5,164 nt of DNA from positions 1-5,164 of the forward strand of contig PKTV01000506.1 in the NCBI GenBank assembly GCA_002868985.1, read 5' to 3'. The position numbers and the translations under genes were made by a program. This DNA is from Desulfobacteraceae bacterium (lineage in GTDB: Bacteria; Desulfobacterota; Desulfobacteria; Desulfobacterales; UBA11574). The notes beneath the pieces are model-generated. The model was not told the DNA's origin. It was given only the letters and a program-made list of their open reading frames with translations, and made no database searches. Positions 1 through 5,164 of this stretch are shown in pieces; position 1 is the first letter of the stretch; every line of letters begins with the position of its first letter.

Positions 1-1
1 A

Positions 2-1417
2 AGCGCGTATTTTGATCCGGTTTGCATTCGAAAAACGTCTAAAAAAACGGGCCTGAACACAGATGCATCCCACCGTTTCGAACGTGGCGTGGACCCAAAC
101 GGAACCATCACTGCATTAAATCGGGCAACACAACTCATTGCTGAAATCAGCGGCGGCAAATGTGTTAAAGGGGTCATCGATGAATATCCGCTTCCCTTTT
201 CTGAAACAACCATTGATATAAGTACCCGGCGCTTAAACCGGCACCTGGGCACCCGGCTGGATACCGTTGCCATAGAAAAATATTTAAAGTCGATTGAATT
301 TGAAGTTAAAAAAATGGACGAGGACAAACTTCAGGTCACGCCTCTCTCATGCAGAGTCGATATCAGAAGATTTGAAGATATTTCGGAAGAAATTGCCCGA
401 CTATTCGGCTACAATAATATCGAAACAACGTTTCCACTGATACCTGCCGAAGCCAGACATCCCGACAAAAAAATTGATTTAAGGGACCGAACAAAAGTCC
501 TGATGACCGGCCTGGGATTCAGTGAGGCCATAAATTACAGTTTTATCAGCAAACAGTCTTGCGATAACCTCGAACTTCCTCCGGATGATCCCAAAAGAAA
601 GATGGTGGACATCCTCAATCCGATCTCTGAAGATCAGGCGGTTATGCGAACATCTCTCATCCCGGGTCTTCTTGAAACGATGAAACTCAATATATCGGTA
701 CAAAATAAAAATCTTAAGCTTTTTGAAATCGGCAATGTCTTTTTTCACACAGGCCAAAAGGACAATCAGCCTGATGAAGTTGAAATGCTGGCAGGGCTCT
801 GGACAGGAACCAGAATCGATTCGGCATGGTCCTCCAAGGAGACCAATTGTGATTTTTTTGATACAAAAGGTGTGCTTGAAGAGCTCTTAAGAAACCTTGG
901 AATTGAAAAGACAGCCTTTACACGGATGCCGCCGGAATTATGTTCATATACAACCCCTGGATTTACGGCACGAATTCTTGATGAAAATGAACCGATAGGC
1001 CTTGTGGGAGAGGTCCATCCTAAAGCACTTCGAAATTACGATTTGAAGCAAACGGCATTTATCTTTGAGCTTAATTTCGACCGGCTCATTCAATCGGTTC
1101 CGGACAAGAAATCCGCCCGTCCCATCCCAAAATTTCCGGCGACATCAAGGGACATCACACTTATCATTGACAATGCTATTGAAACGTATAAAATTATAGA
1201 AACCGTCGAAATGCTCCAAGAAAAACTGGTGGAACATTTATATCTGTTTGATGTTTTTAGCGGGGGTCCGATTCCAAAAGGGAAAAAAAGTGTATCCTTT
1301 AGAATAACCTATAGATCTTCAGAAGAAACCTTGGAAGATAACAGGGTCAACCGTATTCACAAAACCATTACAAACCAGCTCATAAAAACGTTTGATGCAA
1401 CCTTGCCGGCCGAATAA
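2..1417 (+). CDS. pheT: Phenylalanine--tRNA ligase beta subunit, 3' part (5' end cut by window edge)
   Basis: PheT pairs with PheS in the cytoplasmic alpha2-beta2 enzyme that charges tRNA-Phe. The frame is open from base 2, and 471 codons are visible before TAA at 1415-1417. Full PheT is about 800 residues, so roughly 330 N-terminal residues (the EMAP-like tRNA-binding domain and the start of B3/B4) lie outside. Visible residues 23-32 read SHRFERGVDP, a PheT signature at the end of B3/B4. The B5 domain spans about 69-142 and includes EEIARLFGYNNI. A catalytic-like core follows. The last ~97 residues form the FDX-ACB anticodon-binding domain, with PATSRDI near its start and conserved FRITYRSSEETL near its end. 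The GTG at 89 codes for the valine in that signature and is not a start. The C-terminus looks complete. The gene presumably follows pheS in an operon; no clear intrinsic terminator is seen after it. The identification is very secure. Confidence 0.98.
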   Translation, partial: SAYFDPVCIRKTSKKTGLNTDASHRFERGVDPNGTITALNRATQLIAEISGGKCVKGVIDEYPLPFSETTIDISTRRLNRHLGTRLDTVAIEKYLKSIEFEVKKMDEDKLQVTPLSCRVDIRRFEDISEEIARLFGYNNIETTFPLIPAEARHPDKKIDLRDRTKVLMTGLGFSEAINYSFISKQSCDNLELPPDDPKRKMVDILNPISEDQAVMRTSLIPGLLETMKLNISVQNKNLKLFEIGNVFFHTGQKDNQPDEVEMLAGLWTGTRIDSAWSSKETNCDFFDTKGVLEELLRNLGIEKTAFTRMPPELCSYTTPGFTARILDENEPIGLVGEVHPKALRNYDLKQTAFIFELNFDRLIQSVPDKKSARPIPKFPATSRDITLIIDNAIETYKIIETVEMLQEKLVEHLYLFDVFSGGPIPKGKKSVSFRITYRSSEETLEDNRVNRIHKTITNQLIKTFDATLPAE

Positions 1418-1752
1418 TTTTACCTTAACTGAGCGTTTCAAAAAGTGACAGGAATATAAAAATAATACACAGGTTAAGTGGTTCAGGGTTCAATGTTCAC
1501 GGTTTAGCAGCGACAACATCCCAACGTAAAAGGAGTTATAAAAATTCAGCAACACTTATCGGTTCACCCAATGGATGATTGCCGCAACTGGCTATAATCA
1601 GACCGAAATGAGCAGTAACGGAATGTCTTTTACAATCTTGAACGTTGAATTGGGAACCCGGAACCGATCCGTTTAGATATTAATTACAGATAACAAGCCA
1701 TCTCAAAAATACATTGCTAAAATCGCTAATAGGTCTTTGTTAAAGCATTAAA
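1418..1752. other. Gene-poor gap between pheT and the MerR-type gene
   Basis: This 335-bp stretch has no open frame I would call a gene. It holds an imperfect inverted repeat (1480-1499 against 1639-1665) and a short coding-like frame at 1542-1676. The final ~85 bases are AT-rich and run up to the MerR start codon. No convincing promoter or intrinsic terminator is visible. In many proteobacteria, including E. coli, ihfA follows pheT directly; nothing resembling IHF is present here. Confidence 0.7.
1480..1665. repeat. Imperfect fold-back (inverted-repeat) element
   Basis: The left arm at 1480-1499 begins GGTTCAGGGTTCAATGTTCA. The reverse complement of 1639-1665 gives GGTTCCGGGTT, then a 7-base insert, then CAACGTTCAA. 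The arms therefore match over about 20 positions with few mismatches and one asymmetric bulge. A nested pair of 7-base complements, GTAAAAG (1526-1532) and CTTTTAC (1627-1633), supports a fold-back structure. The arms show GGTTC/GTTCAA wording of the kind seen in dispersed intergenic repeats. Whether it recurs in the genome, as a REP- or MITE-like element would, cannot be judged from one window. No transposase gene or target-site duplication was found. Confidence 0.5.
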
Positions 1753-2100
1753 ATGCAGAACAATACACCCTATCAAAAAGAATTGCCGGACAAACTTTAC
1801 TTTAAAGTTGGAGAAGTCAGCACGATTGTCGGCGTACCGGCATATGTTCTAAGATTTTGGGAGTCTGAGTTTAACAAAATAAATCCCAAAAGAACCCCCT
1901 CTGGCCAGAGATTGTATAGGAAAAAAGATGTAGAGCTGATTATATGGATCAAGCATCTCTTATATGAAAAAAAATTCACCATTGAGGGCGCCAAACAACG
2001 ATTAAAAACGAAACCCACTGTACAAAGGGAAAAACCTCCTACCGACATTCTCCAAGAAATCTGCACCGAACTTCAACAAATCCGCGATCTTTTAACCTGA
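1753..2100 (+). CDS. Small MerR-family transcriptional regulator (MlrA-like HTH, no effector domain)
   Basis: This is a predicted cytoplasmic DNA-binding protein of 115 residues. Residues ~16-85 form a MerR winged helix-turn-helix: YFKVGEVSTIVGV is the first helix-turn-helix, VLRFWESEF is the conserved helix end, and PKRTPSGQRLYRKKDVE is the wing and second helix pair. The spelling LRFWE..F..I.P.R...GQR.Y is typical of the MlrA-like subgroup. The remaining ~30 residues hold a short helix (ILQEICTELQQIRDLL) suited to dimer coiled-coil formation. There is no ligand- or metal-binding domain and no cysteine pair of the kind used by metal sensors. The ATG at 1753 is chosen because it begins the family-length protein; the region before it has only a poor Shine-Dalgarno match. 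A MerR gene of this kind commonly follows pheT (or pheT-ihfA) in Deltaproteobacteria. The family call is secure, but the targets are unknown. Confidence 0.93.
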   Translation: MQNNTPYQKELPDKLYFKVGEVSTIVGVPAYVLRFWESEFNKINPKRTPSGQRLYRKKDVELIIWIKHLLYEKKFTIEGAKQRLKTKPTVQREKPPTDILQEICTELQQIRDLLT

Positions 2101-2142
2101 TCCGTCTCTCATCTTTACCTTTAAAATTATTATTGAAAAATA

Positions 2143-2171
2143 TTGACAATACATATCTTATGTAATAGTTT
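2143..2171 (+). promoter_or_regulatory. Probable sigma-70 type promoter of the tRNA-Gly gene
   Basis: A perfect -35 hexamer TTGACA lies at 2143-2148, only 43 bases after the MerR stop codon. The -10 box is less clear. TAGTTT at 2166-2171 has the ideal 17-base spacing, ATAGTT at 2165-2170 has 16, and the better-looking TAATAG at 2163-2168 has only 14. Any of these would put the transcript start 10-20 bases before the tRNA, which suits a short 5' leader removed by RNase P. Confidence 0.6.
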
Positions 2172-2186
2172 TGCGTTTATGGATGG

Positions 2187-2261
2187 GCGGGCATAACTCA
2201 GTGGTAGAGTACAAGCTTCCCAAGCTTGGAGTCGCGAGTTCAAATCTCGTTGCCCGCTCCA
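2187..2261 (+). tRNA. tRNA-Gly, anticodon CCC (reads GGG)
   Basis: The 75-nt sequence folds as a full cloverleaf with encoded CCA. The acceptor stem GCGGGCA (2187-2193) pairs with TGCCCGC (2251-2257). The D stem ACTC/GAGT encloses AGTGGTA. The anticodon stem CAAGC/GCTTG (2212-2216, 2224-2228) holds the loop TTCCCAA, which puts anticodon CCC at 2219-2221. The T stem GCGAG/CTCGT, with one G-U pair, holds the loop TTCAAAT. The discriminator T at 2258 is followed by CCA at 2259-2261. The acceptor sequence and CCC anticodon resemble E. coli glyU. It sits between the MerR gene and rimP, apparently as its own short transcription unit with a promoter before it and a terminator after it. Confidence 0.97.
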
Positions 2262-2359
2262 TTGAAGGTCGCCTTTTCATGATAAAGGTTGCTGAGTGTA
2301 GATTCTGGCAATGTAGGTGTGATTTGGATTTAATTTTTCTCGCATGGGTAATTAAATGA

Positions 2360-2398
2360 ACAGGTAAAGTTTTTCAATCCACCAATAGATCTACCTGT
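2360..2398. repeat. 7-bp inverted repeat upstream of the terminator
   Basis: ACAGGTA at 2360-2366 is exactly complementary to TACCTGT at 2392-2398, with a 25-base loop. It ends 8 bases before the terminator stem. It could be a weak RNA hairpin or a spaced protein-binding site, but an exact 7-base pair can also occur by chance. Confidence 0.3.
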
Positions 2399-2406
2399 AT
2401 GAGAAG

Positions 2407-2437
2407 AAACGGGCGACAGCCCGTTTTTGTTTTTTTT
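2407..2437 (+). terminator. Strong intrinsic terminator after tRNA-Gly, just before rimP
   Basis: AAACGGGC (2407-2414) pairs perfectly with GCCCGTTT (2419-2426) around a GACA tetraloop. The stem runs into a T-rich tract at 2424-2437 broken by a single G. This is a textbook rho-independent terminator pointing rightward. It would end the tRNA-Gly transcript about 150-175 bases past the tRNA, and it may also restrict entry into rimP-nusA-infB. Confidence 0.92.
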
Positions 2438-2466
2438 ATGGCGTGCGAGTTGAAAGACCATTGAAA

Positions 2467-3015
2467 ATGAAAAGAGGAAAAAAGGGCCATAAAAAACCGA
2501 AAGACAAAAGCCGGAAACAAAATAATTGGTCACCGGATAATATGAAAAAAATGATTGCCCAAACAAAAGATTTATTAGATCCACTGTGTGAGGCCGAGGG
2601 GATGGAACTGGTGCACCTGGAGTGCCAACGTGAAGCCGGAGGTAGAATACTTCGTCTTTATATCGACAAACCCGGTGGGGTGACCTTGGATGATTGCATA
2701 TATATCAGTCGTCAATCGAGTGACATGTTAGATGTATATCTCGAAGACACGGGATCGTTCAATCTTGAAGTCTCATCGCCGGGACAGAATCGGCCGCTGG
2801 GAAAAAAGCGAGACTTTGACAGATTCAAAGGAAACCGGGTAACTATCAGAACCACCCCGTCTGTTGGCGGTAAAAAGAAAATTAATGGTGTTCTGCTGGG
2901 CATATCAGAAGATGTGGTAAAAATTTCCATCGATGATCAAATAGTGGATATTCCGTATCATGAAATTGTAACAGCCAGGCTTGCAGGTAACATCCTTAAC
3001 CCGGATATTTCATGA
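2467..3015 (+). CDS. rimP: Ribosome maturation factor RimP
   Basis: RimP binds the assembling 30S ribosomal subunit in the cytoplasm and helps its late maturation. Counting from the ATG at 2467, the protein is 182 residues. Residues ~26-110 form the N-terminal alpha/beta domain, with CEAEGMELVHLE, a YIDKPGGVTLDDC strand-turn and LEVSSPGQNRPL. The rest is the SH3-like C-terminal domain (RFKGNRVTIRT through DIPYHEIVTARL). The family usually reads SSPGLDRPL, so GQN is a small departure. The start is uncertain. An in-frame GTG at 2443 gives 190 residues, ATG 2467 gives 182, and ATG 2542 gives 157, which is the usual family length (~150). None has a good Shine-Dalgarno. The 25 residues before the third start are lysine-rich and could be a real basic extension or untranslated leader. 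Its position before nusA-infB strongly supports the identity. Confidence 0.95.
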   Translation: MKRGKKGHKKPKDKSRKQNNWSPDNMKKMIAQTKDLLDPLCEAEGMELVHLECQREAGGRILRLYIDKPGGVTLDDCIYISRQSSDMLDVYLEDTGSFNLEVSSPGQNRPLGKKRDFDRFKGNRVTIRTTPSVGGKKKINGVLLGISEDVVKISIDDQIVDIPYHEIVTARLAGNILNPDIS

Positions 3016-3043
3016 TTGAAAGTAAAAAACTTAGATCCAGACG

Positions 3044-3071
3044 CCGCCCCGGAGGGGCTCTGCCCTGGCGG
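3044..3071 (+). promoter_or_regulatory. GC-rich competing hairpins in the rimP-nusA gap
   Basis: Two folds are possible in this RNA and they exclude each other. The first is a compact hairpin, GCCCC (3046-3050) with GGGGC (3054-3058) around GGA. The second is a longer hairpin, CCGCC (3044-3048) with GGCGG (3067-3071), capped by AGGG (3053-3056) with CCCT (3063-3066). The block is far more GC-rich than the rest of the 103-base gap. It has no T-tract, so it is not an intrinsic terminator. It could be a processing site, an mRNA stability element or a regulatory leader for nusA; which, if any, is unknown. Confidence 0.4.
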
Positions 3072-3107
3072 AAAGACCAGATTTTCAGTGACCGAATAAA
3101 TAATAGT

Positions 3108-3111
3108 GGAG
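3108..3111 (+). promoter_or_regulatory. Ribosome binding site of nusA
   Basis: GGAG lies 7 bases before the ATG at 3119. It is a good Shine-Dalgarno at normal spacing and fixes the nusA start. Confidence 0.8.
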
Positions 3112-3118
3112 ACAACGG

Positions 3119-4600
3119 ATGTTTATATCAGACATAAAGCGCGTCGTCGATCAGGTGAGTCGAGACAAGGGCATTAACCGTGAGATTTTAATCAAGGCTC
3201 TTGAGGAGGCTTTAGTATCTGCTGCGAGGAAAAAATTTGGGAGCAGCGTCGATATTGAAGTTCAATACAATGAATCGACCGGCGAAATAGAGGTCTTCCA
3301 GTTTAAAGATGTTGCCGAAATCGTTACAGAACCTGACCTGCAAATCAGCATGAAAGAGGGACGAAAGCTGGATCCGGAATGTGAAGTCGGCGATAGCCTC
3401 GGGACAAAAATGGACACTTCCACCTTCGGGCGCATCGCTGCTCAGTCTGCCAAGCAGGTCATTATACAGAAAATGAAAGATGCTGAAAGAGATGCCGTCT
3501 ATTCCAGCTTTATTGACAGAAAGGGTGAAATCATCAACGGAATCGTTCAGCGTTTTGATCGGAACGATATTATCGTTAATCTTGGGCATACAGAAGGAAT
3601 CCTTCCAACTCGAGAACAGATCCCAAAGGAATCCTACCGTCGGGGCGATCGCATCAGGGCATACATTGTTGATGTCCTATACGACACACGCGGTCCGCAA
3701 ATTGTTCTTTCCAGAACGCATCCTGACTTTTTAATCGCCCTTTTTAAAACAGAGGTGCCGGAAATAAACGAGGGGATCGTCACCATTATCGGGGCCACAC
3801 GTGAACCCGGGATACGGGCAAAATTTGCAGTAGCTTCAAACGATTCTGATATAGATCCCGTTGGCGCTTGCGTCGGAATGAAAGGCAGCCGTGTACAAAA
3901 CGTTGTGCAGGAACTCAGAGGTGAAAAAATAGATATTATTCCATATCATATTGATCCTGCAAGATTTGTGTGCAATGCACTTTCACCTGCGGAAATTTCA
4001 AGGGTTATCATAGACGAAGAGAATCGTTCCATGGAAGTCATCGTTCCTGATGAATTTCTTTCAATAGCCATTGGGAAAAAAGGACAGAATGTGCGACTGG
4101 CTTCAAAGTTGACCAAATGGCACCTCGATGTCATTAGTGAAACACGTTACAGCGAAGCCATGCAGGACGGATATGATTCTTTGGTATCACTGCCGGATCT
4201 TGGAATCAGTCTGGCGGATGCATTGTATGAAAAAGGCTTTTTTTCTGCATATGAACTTAGCGAAGCCTCTGTAGAAGATCTGACTCAAATAAGAGATGTT
4301 GATGAAGAAAAAGCCATCCAACTGATTGAGGCTGCAAAAAAGTATCTATTAAGCAAAGATAAAGGCGATGGAACATCCAAAGAAGCTATACCGGAAGAAG
4401 AAGATGGGCACAGTGAGATATCGGAGGTATCGGATTCTTTAAAAGCCTCTGAAGACCCGACCGGCAGCGATGAGGACAATGAGATATCGGAGGTATCGGA
4501 TTCTCCCAAAGCCTCTGAAGACCAGACCGGCAGCGGTGAGGATGTGTCCAAGCAAACGATATTATCGGACGATAAAGAAAAAGATTCTGCTGAACAATAA
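3119..4600 (+). CDS. nusA: Transcription termination/antitermination factor NusA
   Basis: NusA binds RNA polymerase and nascent RNA in the cytoplasm and modulates pausing, intrinsic and Rho-dependent termination, and antitermination. The protein has 493 residues. Residues ~1-128 are the polymerase-binding N-terminal domain. S1 spans ~135-200 (GIVQRFDRNDIIVNLG). KH1 spans ~202-282, with the signature DPVGACVGMKGSRVQ and GMKG at 253-256. KH2 spans ~283-345, with AIGKKGQNVRLAS and GKKG at 319-322. Residues ~352-410 form one helix-hairpin-helix domain resembling an E. coli AR repeat (GISLADALYEKGFFSAYEL, then EEKAIQLIEAAKKYL). The last ~80 residues are acidic and serine-rich and contain two near-identical 22-residue repeats (433-454, 455-476). 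E. coli NusA (495 residues) has two AR domains; here one AR-like domain is followed by a repeat tail. The ATG has a good Shine-Dalgarno. The gene follows rimP by 103 bases. Confidence 0.98.
   Translation: MFISDIKRVVDQVSRDKGINREILIKALEEALVSAARKKFGSSVDIEVQYNESTGEIEVFQFKDVAEIVTEPDLQISMKEGRKLDPECEVGDSLGTKMDTSTFGRIAAQSAKQVIIQKMKDAERDAVYSSFIDRKGEIINGIVQRFDRNDIIVNLGHTEGILPTREQIPKESYRRGDRIRAYIVDVLYDTRGPQIVLSRTHPDFLIALFKTEVPEINEGIVTIIGATREPGIRAKFAVASNDSDIDPVGACVGMKGSRVQNVVQELRGEKIDIIPYHIDPARFVCNALSPAEISRVIIDEENRSMEVIVPDEFLSIAIGKKGQNVRLASKLTKWHLDVISETRYSEAMQDGYDSLVSLPDLGISLADALYEKGFFSAYELSEASVEDLTQIRDVDEEKAIQLIEAAKKYLLSKDKGDGTSKEAIPEEEDGHSEISEVSDSLKASEDPTGSDEDNEISEVSDSPKASEDQTGSGEDVSKQTILSDDKEKDSAEQ
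4415..4546 (+). repeat. Two-copy 66-bp tandem repeat inside nusA
   Basis: Copy 1 (4415-4480) and copy 2 (4481-4546) share their first 24 bases exactly and differ at about 9 of 66 positions overall, mostly in the last six bases and in one four-base patch. The period is 22 codons, so the frame is kept. The encoded units begin EISEVSDS and continue KASED.TGS.ED, which makes an acidic, probably disordered tail. The high nucleotide identity, including silent positions, points to a fairly recent duplication. Confidence 0.93.
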
Positions 4601-4754
4601 AATAATCATACGGACAAATAAATCGTTAGACAAAAATAAAGAACATCAAATAAAGAAAAAAACTCTGTTTGAAGATGACAACCCAATGAATGTCAGGGGA
4701 TAGAAAACCAACACACACAACAGGCTACAAATAAATAACTTTAGGGGGGATTGG
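4601..4754. other. nusA-infB spacer, AT-rich
   Basis: The 154 bases are very A-rich (many AAATAA and AAAAA runs). I see no gene, no GC-rich hairpin with a T-tract and no good promoter. The ylxR-like (DUF448) and L7Ae-like genes found here in Firmicutes are absent. nusA and infB are therefore likely co-transcribed across it. Confidence 0.6.
4743..4750 (+). promoter_or_regulatory. Ribosome binding site of infB
   Basis: AGGGGGGA ends 4 bases before the ATG at 4755. It is a purine-rich Shine-Dalgarno variant with slightly short spacing, and it supports this ATG as the infB start. Confidence 0.7.
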
Positions 4755-5164
4755 ATGGCAAAGATCAGGATATATGAACTTGCCAGGGATCTTAACATGA
4801 CCAATAAAATGCTTCTTGAAAAAATACGGGATATGGATATTGACGCAAAAAGCCATATGAGTTCTCTCGACGATGAAATGTTAACCCGTATCAGAGGAAA
4901 GATTCTTGGTTCGCCAGAAAAAGAAATTGAGGAAACGCGTATAAAGCCGACACTGATCAGAAGGCGTAAAAAACGTGTCCGACAAAAGCCGGTTACAATT
5001 GAAACAAGTGCTGATGCTGAGCCGGAATTGCGTCCCGAGAAGATAGAAGTTAAGGATCAAATATCTGAAAAAATTCTTGAAGACAAAGAACTGCCCCCTG
5101 AAAAGAAAGAGGTCCCTGAAATAGCGGCTGAAGAAACCGCAGGTATAGAAAAAGAAAGTGTTAA
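4755..5164 (+). CDS. infB: Translation initiation factor IF-2, N-terminal part (3' end cut by window edge)
   Basis: IF-2 is the GTPase that brings formyl-Met-tRNA to the 30S subunit and promotes 50S joining. About 136 codons are visible and the frame runs off the right edge. The protein starts MAKIRIYELARDLNMTNKML. Residues ~3-50 match the IF2_N domain, with KIRDMDIDAKSHMSSLDDE as its second half. A highly charged linker follows: a basic patch (RRRKKRVRQK, ~75-84), then Glu/Lys/Pro-rich sequence, as is typical between IF2_N and the G domain. The GTP-binding motifs and domains II-IV must lie beyond the window, since full IF-2 is usually 800-1000 residues. The position after nusA is the standard bacterial order. 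Confidence 0.96.
   Translation, partial: MAKIRIYELARDLNMTNKMLLEKIRDMDIDAKSHMSSLDDEMLTRIRGKILGSPEKEIEETRIKPTLIRRRKKRVRQKPVTIETSADAEPELRPEKIEVKDQISEKILEDKELPPEKKEVPEIAAEETAGIEKESV

Noticed and set aside
89..91. GTG as the start of the first gene
   Set aside because: The frame is open to base 2 and the upstream codons complete the PheT signature SHRFERGVDP, so this GTG is an internal valine.
479..757. Minus-strand open frame inside pheT
   Set aside because: It is fully inside a well-conserved pheT region and its translation resembles no family I know. The other minus-strand frames inside merR, rimP and nusA are rejected for the same reason.
2265..2278. Small GAAGG-TCG-CCTTTTC hairpin just after the tRNA as a terminator
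   Set aside because: The stem is short and no real T-tract follows; the structure at 2407-2437 is far better.
2349..2354. TAATTA as a possible -10 box (with TTGGAT at 2324-2329) for rimP
   Set aside because: Spacing is 19 bases, the -35 match is weak, and it lies upstream of the strong terminator, so it would not clearly serve rimP.
2171..2359. A 62-codon open frame across the tRNA-Gly gene
   Set aside because: It reads straight through the tRNA, which has a perfect cloverleaf, so the frame is incidental.
4470..4703. A 77-codon open frame overlapping the nusA end and running into the spacer
   Set aside because: Its first half is nusA in another frame across the tandem repeat. The rest is Lys/Asn/Ile-rich translation of A-rich spacer, with no ribosome binding site or recognisable domain.

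Overview
The window is a stretch of bacterial housekeeping DNA from the translation and transcription core. It most likely comes from a Desulfobacterota (former Deltaproteobacteria) organism related to Desulfobacterales. That placement is an inference from gene order, protein style and the AT-leaning composition; I could not run a search. All genes lie on the plus strand.

Layout: (1) 2-1417, the 3' part of pheT (phenylalanyl-tRNA synthetase beta chain), cut by the left edge. (2) 1418-1752, a 335-bp gap without a convincing gene. It holds an imperfect fold-back repeat and a short coding-like fragment, at the place where many proteobacteria carry ihfA. (3) 1753-2100, a small MerR-type DNA-binding protein with no effector domain. 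(4) 2187-2261, a tRNA-Gly with anticodon CCC. It has a consensus -35 box upstream and a strong intrinsic terminator downstream at 2407-2437. (5) rimP, nusA (3119-4600) and the first 410 bases of infB (from 4755, cut by the right edge). This is the classic rimP-nusA-infB cluster, which in E. coli also follows a tRNA gene (metY).

The genes work together in gene expression. PheT charges tRNA-Phe. The tRNA reads GGG codons. RimP matures the 30S subunit, NusA controls RNA polymerase pausing, termination and antitermination, and IF-2 places the initiator tRNA. The MerR-like protein is the only gene whose target is unknown.

I saw no exotic new system such as a defence island, CRISPR array or transposase gene. 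The points most worth a second look are: the intrinsic terminator whose T-tract ends a few bases before the earliest possible rimP start, ahead of the gene for a termination factor; an almost exact 66-bp tandem duplication in the acidic NusA tail; two mutually exclusive GC-rich hairpins between rimP and nusA; and the fold-back element in the pheT-merR gap.
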